The translations under genes were made by a program, and so were the position numbers. A stretch of DNA of 64,000 nt from Vitis vinifera. Lineage: Eukaryota > Streptophyta > Magnoliopsida > Vitales > Vitaceae. Positions 38,754 through 50,700 of this stretch are shown here, piece by piece (the first letter of the stretch is position 1; each line of letters begins with the position of its first letter). The notes under the pieces were generated by a model. That model was not told the DNA's origin. It saw nothing but the letters and a program-made list of their open reading frames with translations, and did not search any database. Where the stretch lies: positions 1,749,001 through 1,813,000 of the forward strand of contig NC_081818.1 in assembly GCF_030704535.1 (NCBI RefSeq). The letters run 5' to 3'.

Positions 38754-39050
38754 TGTTGTAAATGAAAAGTAATGAATGACCACATTGATGGCCATTATGA
38801 ACTCCATTTACTCATCTTTAAGATGAGTAATGGGAGTTCATATTATGAAGCCTATAAAAGGCTTCTTACCCCCTATGTTAAAGCATCCCAAGAAAAGAAA
38901 GAAACCTCTTCCTCTCATTCTCTCTCTCTCTCTTTCTTTCACTTTCTCGATTCTCTTTTTTGATTCTTTCTTCCATATTATATATTAAAGTAAGATATAT
39001 TTTATCTCTACTACTTTGATTTGCATTATATTTGTCCTTGTTTTACAACA
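38754..39050 (+). repeat. 5' LTR of copia element
   Basis: 297 bp, TGTTG...CAACA, with a TATA box (CCTATAAAAGG near 38848) and a CT-rich leader. Confidence 0.95.
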
Positions 39051-39288
39051 CGTTATCAGCACGAATTGCTCTGAAGATAATTCTCGTATCTTAAACTTGA
39101 AGTTATTTATATAGAATAAAATTTTACATATTTATATTATTGTTGATTTGTTTTGTTACATATTGTTAAAAGTTATAAACAAATTATTTGATTTTGTTTA
39201 TAATCAAAGTTATACCAATGCTATTAAGTTATTATAACTGATTTTAATAATATTGTTTTGTCATATATATATATGAAGTTATTTGACA

Positions 39289-40332
39289 ATGTCGAATATC
39301 ACAAAACTCGAATTTGTGGCACTTGACATTTCGGGAAAGAACTATCTATCTTGGATCCTTGATACTGAATTACATCTTGATGCAATGAACCTTGGAGCTA
39401 TGATCAAACAAGGAAATCAAGCATCCCTGCAGGATCGCGCAAAAGCATTGATTTTCCTTTGCCATCACCTCCATGAAGGTTTAAAAAATGAGTATCCTAC
39501 GGTAAAGGACTCTTTTACTCTATAGAGTAATTTGAAGGAAAGATATGACCACCAGAAAACTGTGATTCTCCCAAAAGCTCGATATGATTGGATGCACCTA
39601 AAGTTGCAAGATTTTAAAATTGTTAGTGAATACAACTCTGCACTTTTCAAAATCAGCTCTCAATTAAAGCTGTGTGGAGAAAAAATCATAGAGGAAGACA
39701 TGTTAGAGAAAAATTTTATTACGTTTCATGCCTCAAATGTGCTCCTGCAGCAGCAATATCGAGAGCGTAGATTTATAAAATATTCTGAATTAATATCATG
39801 TCTTCTTGTTGCTGAACAAAATAATGAGCTTTTGATGAGAAATCACCAGTCTCGTCCAACTGGATCTGAACCATTCCCTGAAGTGAATGCAATATCGTCC
39901 CAAACTCGTGGACATGGACGTGGACGTGGACGTGGACGAGGACGAGGACGTGGTCGTGGTCATGGAAGAAATCCCCGATACCATGGTTCTTATAGTAATA
40001 ATTCTCAGAAAATGAAAGCCTTATTGCACCACTAGAAGTAGAACAATACTGAGACAATACAAGAAAATGGGAAGCGTTTACAAGATAAACCTCCTAAGAA
40101 CCATGAGAATAATTGTTATAGATGTGGTATGAAGGGGCATTGGTCGCGTACCTGTCGTACGCCCAAACATTTGGTCGACCTTTACCAAGCATCAATAAAA
40201 GCTAAAGGAAAAGAGATAGAAATGAACTTTACCGATGGTGATGGATTGGACCTAACCTACTATGACATTGATTTCTTTGGAGGTCCCAATGAAAAAGCAG
40301 ACATAAATGATGAAAAAATTAACATTAATTGA
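39289..40332 (+). pseudogene. Copia gag region with premature stops
   Basis: The nucleocapsid/capsid part of the copia polyprotein, in one frame. It starts MSNITKLEFVALDISGKNYL (UBN2/DUF4219-type Gag), carries a Gly-Arg-rich patch (GRGRGRGRGRG, 39911-39960), and ends with a CCHC knuckle (CYRCGMKGHWSRTC, about 40114-40155). In-frame stops lie at 39523, 40033, 40039 and 40330. Those at 39523 and 40039 stand where the family has Trp and the one at 40033 where it has Gln. Confidence 0.9.
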
Positions 40333-40404
40333 TGTTACTTTGTATTTAAAATAATATATTATTATGTCTTATATTTACATCTGATTTACTTTGTTATTTA
40401 CATT

Positions 40405-43400
40405 ATGCCTTGTTTTTTTGTTATATCTGAAATCTATGTGTTATTTGGTCTCAAGATGAATGAGGATGATGTATGTCTCGCAGATTGTGCGACCACGCAC
40501 ACAATTCTTCGAGATAAAAGATATTTCCTCGAATTGACATTAATAAAAGCTAATGTGAGTATCATATCTGGTACTACAAACTTAGTTGAAGGCTCTGGAA
40601 GAGCAAACATAACATTGCCAAATGGAACTAGATTCCATATAAATGACGCGTTATATTCTAGCAAATCCAGAAGAAATTTGCTCAGTTTTAAAGATATCCG
40701 CAGAAATGGATATCATATTGAAACTATGAATGAAGATAATGTAGAATATTTTTATATTACTTCCATTATATCGGGCCAGAAGCTTATAATGGAAAAACTC
40801 CCAGCTTTTTCCTCTAGGTTGTATCATACAACTATAAAGCCTATTGAATCATATGTTGTCGTGAACCAGAAGTTCAACGACCCAAAAGTTTTTGTCATTT
40901 GGCATGACAGGCTAGGTCACCTAGGGTCTTCAATGATGCATCAAATAATCGAACACTCACATGGGCATCCACTAAAGAACCAGAAGATTCTTTCGCCCAA
41001 TGAATACTCATGTGCTGCCTGCTCACAAGGTAAATTGATAATCAAACCATCTTTTGCTAAAGTCATATACGAGTCACCAATCTTTTTAGAAAGAATACAT
41101 GGGGACATATGTGGGCCTATCCATCCACCATGTGGACCATTCCGTTATTTTATGATCTTAATAGATGCTTCTACTAGGTGGTCACATGTTTGTCTCCTTT
41201 CTACACGTAACGTAGCCTTTGCTAGACTCCTTGCACAAATAATCAGATTACGAGCACAATTTCCAGATTATCCAATTAAGACAATACGTTTTGATAATGC
41301 TAGCGAATTTACTTCTCAAACATTCATTGACTATTGCATGTCAGTAGGGATAAATATTGAGCATCCTGTTGCTCATACTCATACCCAGAATGGTTTAGCA
41401 GAATCCTTCATCAAACGTTTCCAATTAATAGCTCGACCATTACTAATGAAAACCAAATTACCTACTTCCGCCTGGGGACATGCTATTATGCATGCTACAG
41501 CTTTAAAGATTCTTTCGCCCAATGAATACTCATGTGTTGCCTGCTCACAAGGTAAATTGATAATCAAACCATCTTTTGCTAAAGTCATATATGAGTCACC
41601 AATCTTTTTAGAAAGAATACATGGGGACATATGTGGGCCTATCCATCCACCATGTGGACCATTCCGTTATTTTATGATCTTAATAGATGCTTCTACTAGG
41701 TGGTCACATGTTTGTCTCCTTTCTACACATAACGTAGCCTTTGCTTGACTCCTTGCACAAATAATCAGATTACGAGCACAATTTCCAGATTATCCAATTA
41801 AGACAATACGTTTTGATAATGCTAGCGAATTTACTTCTCAAACATTCATTGACTATTGCATGTCAGTAGGGATAAATATTGAGCATCCTGTTGCTCATAC
41901 TCATACCCAGAATGGTTTAGCAGAATCCTTCATCAAACGTTTCCAATTAATAGCTCGACCATTACTAATGAAAACCAAATTACCTACTTCCGCCTGGGGA
42001 CATGCTATTATGCATGCTGCAGCTTTAGTCCGTATTCGACCTACAACTTACCATGAATACTCCCCTTCACAACTTGTGCTTGGAAAACAACCAAATATCT
42101 CTCACTTACGAATCTTTGGTTGTGCAGTATATGTACCAATTGCACCTACACAACGCACTAAAATGGGTCCCCAACGAAGACTTGGGGTTTATGTAGGTTT
42201 TGATTCTCCATCTATCATAAAATATCTTGAACCTTTGACAGACGATGTTTTTACAGCCCGCTTTGCGGATTGTCATTTTAATGAGAGTGTTTTCCCATCA
42301 TTAGGGAGAGAAAAGTCGATTCTTGAAGAACGACGAGAAATTAATTGGAAGACATCTACTATGACCCATCTTGATCCTCGTACAAATCAATGTGAACTAG
42401 AAGTTCAAAGGATCATTCATTTGCAAAATCTTGCAAATCAATTACCAGATGCATTCATTGATACAAAGAAAGTGACAAAGTCACATATCCCGACTACAAA
42501 TACTCCAGCACGGATTGATGTCCCTGTAGGACAGTTAACAAATGAATCTAAGATACGCCTGAAGCGTGGTAGACCTATCGGCTCAAAGGATGTAACTCCC
42601 AGGAAGAGGAGAACCCAAGAAAAACTTGGCACTTTAGAAGAGACCATCAAAATGACTGATCAATTTAAAATTGATAAATTTATAGCCCTAGAAGAGGCAC
42701 AAATAATGCAGAAAACCCTTGAAGAGGCATATATTGAACAAGAAGCCCCTGAAGAGGCACAGGTACCTGAAAATTGTGAGATCTCAGTAAGTTATATACA
42801 AACGGGAGAAAAATGGGATCGAAATAATATTGTTATTAACAATATTTTTGCTTTCCAAGTGGCCTCTGATATCATAAGAAATGATGAAGATCCCGAACCA
42901 CGAAATGTGGAAGAATGTCGACATAGAAATGATTGGCCAAAATGGAAAGAAGCTATACAGGCAGACTTAAACTCATTAACAAAACGAGAAGTTTTTGGAC
43001 TTGTAGTCCAAACACTTGAAGATGTAAAGCCTGTTGGGTACAAATGGGTATTTGTACGAAAGCGCAATGAGAATAATGAGATCATAAGATATAAAGTGTG
43101 ATTAGTAGCACAAGGTTTCTCTTAGAGACCTGGTATTGACTACGAGGAAACATATTCTCCCGTCATGGACGCAATCACATTTCGTTTCTTAATTAGTTTG
43201 GCAGTCTCAAAAGGACTGGATATGCGTCTCATGGATGTTATTACAGCATATTTATACGGATCCATGGATAATGATATATACATGAAAATCCCCGAAGGAT
43301 TTAAATTGTCTGATGCAAATAATACAAAGCCTCGTAGCATGTACTCAATCAAGTTACAACGATCCTTGTATGGATTAAAGCAATCTGGATGCATGTGGTA

Positions 43401-44538
43401 TAATCGCCTTAGCGAATACTTGCTAAAAGAAGGGTATGTGAATAACCCTATATGCCCATGCATCTTCATTAAGAAATCAAAAACCGGATTTGCAATTATT
43501 GCAGTGTATGTTGATGACTTAAATCTTGTTGGAACTCCTGAAGAGCTCACAAGAACAACAAATTACTTGAAAAAGGAATTTTAGATGAAAGATCTTGGAA
43601 AAACAAAATTTTCTCTCGACCTGCAGATCGAGCATTTTCCAAATGGAGTTTTAGTACATCAATTAACATACATTAAGAAAGTTTTGAAGCGTTTTTATAT
43701 GGATGAAGCGCATCCTTTAAGTTCTCCAATGGTTGCCTGATCACTTGATGTGAAAAAAGACTCATTTCGTCCTTGCGAAAAGGATGAAGAGTTACTTGGT
43801 CCTGAAGTACCATATCTTAGTGCTATTGGTGCACTTATGTATTTTGCCAATTGTACACGTCCAGACATTGCTTTTTTTGTCAATTTATTAGCAAGATACA
43901 GTTCCGCTCCAACTCGAAGACATTGAAATGGTATCAAACATATATTGCGTTATCTTCGCGGAACTACTGATATGGGTTTATTTTACTCAAGGGAATCAAA
44001 GCAACAATTGCTTGGATATGCAGATGTAGGATATCTTTCAAATCCACATAAAAGCAGGTCACAAACAGGGTATGTGTTTAATTGCAATGGTACTGCTATT
44101 TCATGGAGATCTGTCAAACAAACAATGGTGACCACATCATCAAATCATTCAGAAATACTGGCAATTCATGAAGCAAGTCGTGAATGTATATGGCTAAGAT
44201 CTATGATCCAGCATATTCGGGAACCATGTGGACTCTCCTCTATCAAAGGTGGCCCGACAACATTATTTGAAGATAATGTTGCATGCATTGCACAAATAAC
44301 AAGGGGTTATATTAAAGGAGATAGAACTAAACACATTTTACCAAAATTCTTTTATACACATGATCTCCAGAAGAGTGATGAAATTGATGTGCAACAAAAA
44401 CGCTCAAGTGATAATCTAGCAGATTTATTCACAAAATCATTGTCAACCTCAACATTTAAGAAGTTAATACACAAGATTGGAATGCGTCAACTCAAGGATA
44501 TCGACATGAAGGGGAGTATGCTTGTAAAAGGGTGTTAG
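40405..44538 (+). pseudogene. Copia pol region (PR-IN-RT-RH) with stops and duplication
   Basis: The same frame as gag runs through to the stop at 44536. Domains are protease (about 40460-40800, DCATTHT at the active site), integrase zinc and catalytic core (about 40900-42030, HDRLGHLG, IHGDICGPI, HTHTQNGLAES), reverse transcriptase (about 42930-43640, YVDDLNLVG) and RNase H (about 43960-44470, VTTSSNHSEILA, KSGDNLADLFTK-like end). Premature stops lie at 41746, 43099, 43123, 43582, 43738 and 43924. A 522-bp segment of the integrase core is present twice in tandem. Confidence 0.92.
40984..42027 (+). repeat. 522-bp tandem duplication within copia integrase
   Basis: Copy 1 is 40984-41505 and copy 2 is 41506-42027, nearly identical. 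The unit is 174 codons, so the frame is kept. The junction has CTTTA at both ends. Copy 2 differs at a few sites, including AGA to TGA at 41746. Confidence 0.97.
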
Positions 44539-44737
44539 TGTACTGTACTCTTTTTTCCTTCGTCCAGGTTTTGTTCTACTGGGTTTTACTGACAAGGTTT
44601 TTAACAAGGCAGTCCTAATATACCAAGAAAAGAATATTGTACTCTTTTTCCTTCGCTAGGTTTTTCCTATAGGGTTTTTTACTAGCAATGTTTTAATGAG
44701 GCATATTCTTTTAATATGGTGGTCATCTAAGGGGGAG

Positions 44738-45045
44738 TGTTGTAAATGAAAAATAATGAATGACCACATTGATGGCCATTATGAACTCCATTTACTCATC
44801 TTTAAGATGAGTAATGGGAGTTCATATTATGAAGCCTATAAAAGGCTTCTTACCCTCCCCCCCATGGAAAAGCATCCCGAGAAAAGAAAGAAAGCTCTTC
44901 CTCTCATTCTCTCTCTCTCTCTCTCTCTTTCTTTCACTTTCTCAATTCTCTTCTTTGATTCCTTCTTCCATATTATATATCAAAGTAAGATATATTTTAT
45001 CTCTACTACTTTGATTTGTATTATATTTGTCCTTATTTTACAACA
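44738..45045 (+). repeat. 3' LTR of copia element
   Basis: 308 bp. It differs from the 5' LTR by roughly ten substitutions plus small gaps in the C-run and the CT repeat, that is about 3-4%, so the insertion is not recent. Confidence 0.95.
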
Positions 45046-47395
45046 ATCTACAAATTTAATCCTAATAAAATAAAAAAGAGAAGACAAGGAAGATGAGGAA
45101 AAGGTTTTAGAAGAGTGCATTTGACAATAATTATACGAAGTATTTTTAGAATGCATTTGATTTTAAAATACATTTAAGAGTGATTCTAGAATTTGTAGTA
45201 TTTTTAACACTTAAATAATAAAAAATTAAATTCGAATATTAAAAAAATTAAAAGTGTTTCTTAAAATCACTTTCAAATGGATTTTTAGAGTGTATTTGAA
45301 AGCTTCCTAAAATCATTACCAAATATACTTTTAGAGTCTATTTAATGATGATTTTAGGAAATGTTTTCAAATTTTTTTATACTTTAAAATTTGTATCATT
45401 CTAAAAATGTTTTTTACAGTGATTTTAGGAAGTGATTTTAATATTTTTAATATTTATTTTTATTTTTCAAGTATTAAAAATGCTAGAAACACATTCTTAG
45501 TTTTTTTTAAGATATGAAAATTTTTATTTTTTAAGGATTAGAAAGCTTAAAATCAATGTCAAAAGAATAGTATATTTAATGGTAATTGTATAAAGTACTT
45601 TTAGCCTAAAAAGTTTTTTTTGAAAAGACATTTATCGTTCAACAAAATTTAAGAAACTCTTTCAAAAAAATTTTAAATTAGAAAACGCCTCAATTAAAAA
45701 CATTTTAAATAAGAAACACTTACTTTATCATCTAAGATGATGTAAAAATAGTTTATTTATTTCATTAATTTTTGTGATTTATAAAAAATAAATAAATAAT
45801 TTATAATTTGTTCTTGAAAAATGTTTTTAAACCATTGTCTAATTTTTAATAAAACAAAAATTTATTTTAAAGTATAAAATGTTTTTAAATATTTTTAAAA
45901 ATAAATTTTATATGGAACATTTTATTTTTAATTATTCTCTATATTTAAATAATTATTTTTTAAAATAACTCTAAAAATATAAAAATAATTAAAAACAGCT
46001 AAAACGTATCCTAAAAAATATATCAAAATATTCTCAAAGCATATTTTAAAAATTATCCTATTTTTAAAATAAACTATCAAAAAATTAGTTTTAATTTAAA
46101 ATCTTTCAAAAAAAATTTTAATTTAAAAAACTGTTATTTTGCTCGAAAACAACAAAAAACTCTATTTAGAAATAGTTGGCAAACGGGCCCTTCTAATCCC
46201 AAAACAAACCCATTTCCACTGCTTTGGTGGTCCTAATCATTGACCTTTATAGAGCCAGCCACGTGCCCGTCAAAATCTCAACTGTTTTCCAACCTCAAAG
46301 CAGGGGAAGGAAAAAAAAATAGTGGAGGTGAAAAATGATAAAGAATTTGGGGGGTGGATGATGATATGACCTCAAAGACATGCTGGCACGTAAGCTTTGT
46401 TCATGGATCATCCTAAAATGAACGACAACCCCACTTGTAGTTTCTGTTTCTCTAGGAAAAATTAATAAAGCCGATGTTTTTCATATACCTCAAGTCGTCG
46501 CTTAAAAGTTCAACTATTTTAAAGTCTTGGGCAATGCCAAGGACGACAGGGAAATGCATGAAAGGCAATTAGACCGAGTCGCTTACCCAGGTGCCAACTT
46601 CCTTCTACAGTCTACTCATGATTGCCAAACCTGTACCGCATACCAGCCCACACAGCAGTATCTATACAAGGAAATATTCAAAATTTATGGACCCATTTCA
46701 TTTTGTAAAGATATTATCCTTGAGCCCTCACAACTTTAAAATATGTCTATTAAATTAGAAAAACCCACATAATGTCAGGATCTTTTTCTCCACCCGATAT
46801 ATGATCTCACAATTTCAGTTCCATTTTGATTTGGGATCTAACCTGAACATGGGCTCACTTGATAGCCAAGCCGACAGAAGGGCCACCCTGGCCAGAATGT
46901 CACCTCTCCTTGGGGATGAGGGGTGGGGCGTGTCCAATGACCTGAAAAAGGCATGATGCAGACATGCATGCACTCGAATGTATACACACAGCATGAGGTA
47001 AAAACAAAAAGACCAAAAGGAAAAATATACTTGAGAATGAAAATTCTTTTGGGTTAGTCATAGATGATGTGAAACATGAAATCCATTATACCAATTAAGA
47101 GTGTTCCTTCTACACTCCAGTTTTCTATAACAGGGCTTTCTGAACAAAATTCAATTCCAATAACCACATGACCTGTTTCTGCATCCCTACATTATATTGT
47201 TTGTGAAAAGAAGATTGCCAATCTTCAATGAATTCAAGCTGTAAGGTACACTGAGAATCCTCAATTATGACAGGTACCTTTCTTGCTCCTGCATGTTCTA
47301 ACTCTCTGTAGGATATCCTGTTGCTCTTCAAATGACTGAACTTCGACCCTCTGTCATAGAATAGGAAAAAATGACTGTCATATTCAGCTTTCCCC
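45046..47395. other. Spacer between copia element and CLPR3
   Basis: 45050-46190 is strongly AT-rich with repeated TTTTAAAAAT-like phrases. 46190-47395 is more complex (a CACGTG G-box-like core at 46260), but no gene domain is recognised. The right part may include the end of CLPR3 transcripts. Confidence 0.45.
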
Positions 47396-47559
47396 AGATG
47401 ACTATCTACAGGAAAAATTAGCATGGCCAATTAGCCTTTTAGGTTCCCCAGCGAGAAATATGACAATCTTCTGGCCTAGATGACTATTTACAGGAAAAAT
47501 TAGCAGGGTTGATTAGCCTTTTAGGTTTCCCAGTGAGAAATATGACAATTCCTCTAAGA
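47396..47559. repeat. 82-bp tandem duplication downstream of CLPR3
   Basis: Two adjacent copies (47396-47477, 47478-47559) share AGATGACTAT, TACAGGAAAAATTAGCA, TTAGCCTTTTAGGTT and GAGAAATATGACAAT. Confidence 0.9.
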
Positions 47560-47763
47560 TTTGCCAGAGCCATAATTGAAGTCCACTTGACAACGAACTT
47601 TCATGTGACAACATAACAACCCTCTCTCAAAAAGGATGTCTGGTGTTTGTGAGCCATCTGGTACCCTTTCCACATAAGGCTCTACTGGGCCATGAGGCAA
47701 TTGGCAAGACAAGGAGATGGCAAATTTACTTAATTGTGACAAAATAAGCACTTACTTGGAAAC

Positions 47764-50700
47764 TTATATACCATCAACAACTTGAATGCCGGCATTCTTG
47801 TCCCATTCCTCAGGTGAAAGAACATCTGCCATTATCTTTTCTTGACCGCGCCAAAGAATCTAAACCCCAAGAACATCGCATTAGCTCGGTCAAAAGTCAA
47901 TACATGAAAGAACTACAAGAGCATAGTATTGAGGAGCACTTACCTTGTCAATGACACCAAACTCTTTGGCTTTTGTAGAATCCATATAATATGGTCTTCT
48001 CATCACAGTAGATACAGTCTCTTCCGACTAACAAAAGGTCAAGCCATACAATCAGTCTTTCTCAACGTTTCACCTAAAACTTAATCGATTATAAGGAAAG
48101 GAACACATTAGTGCATCATACTCACATTTCCAGTGTGCTTAGCCAGGAGTTTCACAAGTGTGTCCCTGTTTGTTATGACCTGCAAAAACAATGAAGATGG
48201 TATGATCTACTAATGTGAATTATAATTTTCTGAAAGCTGTAACTTGGAAAGGGCTCTAGATTCAGGTTCAAAGTAAATGTCCTAAAGAGAAGAGAAGGCA
48301 AAAGTAACCATGGATCAAGGCTATGAGAAAAGGCCAATTGACCCAATGTCATATAGCTAAAAAAAACCAAAGATGGGGAACAACATCAATGTTGGTGTTC
48401 CTCGATATAGGGTGATACTGTCTTCATCAGCTATTAGAGACAAAGAGCACCATGTCCAAACTTACATGACCAATAATCATATCAACAACAAGGCAAATAT
48501 TTATTGCCAAATTAACATCAACAGAGACAATATGCTAGGTGTTGGAAAGTTAGTTTGGTTAGACTAGTTCAAATTGAACTCAAATTTTAGAATGGATAGG
48601 TACCTTGATTTGAGAAATTATTTGAATTCTAGTTTTTTTGTACGTAGTCAAAGTTTTATTCAGATTAGGATTAGAATCAAATTTGTTTTTTAGTTTCCTT
48701 ATTTTTAACCTAGGAATTATCTATCTGCTGGTTATTTAAACAGATGTAGCCTATGTTCTGAAAGATAGAGCAGTAAAATAAAAAGTTTATCCAAAAAAAC
48801 CTTTCACGGTTTTACTCGGTCACTAGACTTGTTGACTGGGCAACAAGGAATCAGGCAGGAGAAGATGCATTAGCTTCGTCATCCACGAATTTCTGAAAAA
48901 ATCTGCCACTGAAGCACTAAAAATCGCGTGCACTGCCAGAACTAATTCTATCCTTATTTTATTTTCTTTACATAAAAAAGAACAGTTTTTCTATAGATAT
49001 CATGGAGGAAACTGATAGTTCAAGTTACTTTCTTAATATTTTCTCTACTGACTTCAAAAGTGGAAATGTAGATGCTAATCAAGGCCTGAAAATGAGTTGC
49101 ACTAATGGATAAGCCCCTTATAGCTAATGTCTCGATAAGGGGAAAAAAGACAGGAGAAAAATACCAAAATGGCTCCACTGGCAAACCCATGTGCCCCACA
49201 TCCTTGTATGGGGTTTTTTTTGGTCTTGTTTAATTATTAAGACATCCTTCCTTTTCTGACTTCCAGCAGCATAGGACTTAACAACTATACAAGACTCATA
49301 TAAGTTTCTTACTTACGACTCATAAGTCTGAATCTTACTTAGGTTTACAAAGTTTTTCTTTTGTGGAAGTTTCTTTTCTAGGTAACTCCTAGAAGCTTTG
49401 ATAGAAGATTCTCTTCTAGATGACATGTTAAGGTTTATCATCTCTTATTTTCTTTTCCTCCTACCTTCTTTATTTTACTTTTTATAATATCACAAACAAT
49501 TTTTACTCACAGCCAGACATTCCATAATTCCAATTTTACTCTAAAAACCTTGGCTTGGACTATAAAACCGAGGCTTTCCTTTCTAGAGTACAGAGCATTG
49601 CAAACACTGGATTTTGTATCTCTGTTCTTTATGGGATCAATAAACCTGAACTCCACATCTGCCGTCCCAAACTCTAAAAAATGAAGCCCTAGTCCATCAT
49701 TATTTGATCATAGGTAGATATTTTAAGGATTGTCATGCATCACACAGATTTACACTGATAGAAATCTTGTTGGACTCCTTAAACCAGTCATTACCGATTA
49801 CATTCATATCCTAGGAAGCTACAATGAGTTTAAACTAACCTCTTTTGCACGAATAAGCACATCACTAGCTGGCATTAATCCAGATGATGGAACACGAGGT
49901 TGTTGAATCATGGCTGAAACAGAATTCAAGTGAACCCTTGAAGGGACATTGGATATCAAAAGGTGCATATAAATCAAAAACCCAACATCACATTAAAAGG
50001 GTCAAATGGAAACAAACCTTTGGCATGCGGCATCATAAACCGTTTACCCTTGGTTCCTGCAGCGAGCAGAAGACAAGCCTGGCCTATAGCAGCTCCAACG
50101 GCAACTGTATGTATCTACAGATGCAATAACATCCATGTAAGAAGGCCAAAATAAATAGATTGTATTCATACTCTAACAATGAGAGACTGCTTCATTCTAA
50201 AGGAACTAGAAAATTCACAAAGTTCTTCAAAGATCTGGCACATGTATATCAACCATGATCTTGCTAGAACCCAGATGCTACAAAAAATGAATAGATCAAC
50301 ATGCAAAATGACAATATATATGCCAGTATTGATGAAATTGAAGAACAAAAAGCCTTTTAAAAAAGAAGTGAACCTACATGCGCAAAATCTTAATTGATGT
50401 TAGTTTATTAAATTCTCAGTAAAATATTAATACGACCAAATCAATGCCAGAACCACAGCAAATGCTGCCACAATGCTGCCCACCTGGTCACTACCTTCTA
50501 CCATCACAACATTGTAAGTTATAATCTCTGCAGCATAAAATTATCACCACCACAAAATGCTGCTGCATCACCACCACCTGTCTCTACAACAACATGTCAC
50601 AGCCTTCTCCACCTTCATGAGAACCACCACTACCACTATCTTACACTAATGACTTTTCCAACACAACCAACAATGAATTGAGAATCAGGAGACAAAGATC

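Larger units (their letters stand above)
38754..45045 (+). mobile_element. Complete Ty1/copia retrotransposon, inactive
   Basis: A 6,292-bp element flanked by the perfect 5-bp duplication ATCTA (38749-38753 and 45046-45050). It has two LTRs, a primer-binding-like stretch right after the 5' LTR (CGTTATCAGCACGA), a single long frame in the order gag-protease-integrase-RT-RNase H, and a polypurine tract (AAGGGGGAG) just before the 3' LTR. Ten in-frame stops and an internal duplication make it non-autonomous. Confidence 0.97.

Noticed and set aside
39911..39960. GGACGTGGACGT repeat as a CRISPR-like or minisatellite array
   Set aside because: It encodes the Gly-Arg-rich patch of copia Gag, a normal RNA-binding feature.
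48540..48845. Possible solo LTR (TGTTG...CAACA) in a CLPR3 intron
   Set aside because: The ends are inverted, but the 5 bases on either side (CTAGG and AGGAA) do not match, and no TATA or tail pattern settles it.
49230..49680. LTR-like stretch with CTATAAAACC and leader-like sequence
   Set aside because: No TG...CA ends with a matching duplication could be found. It looks like retroelement DNA but cannot be bounded.
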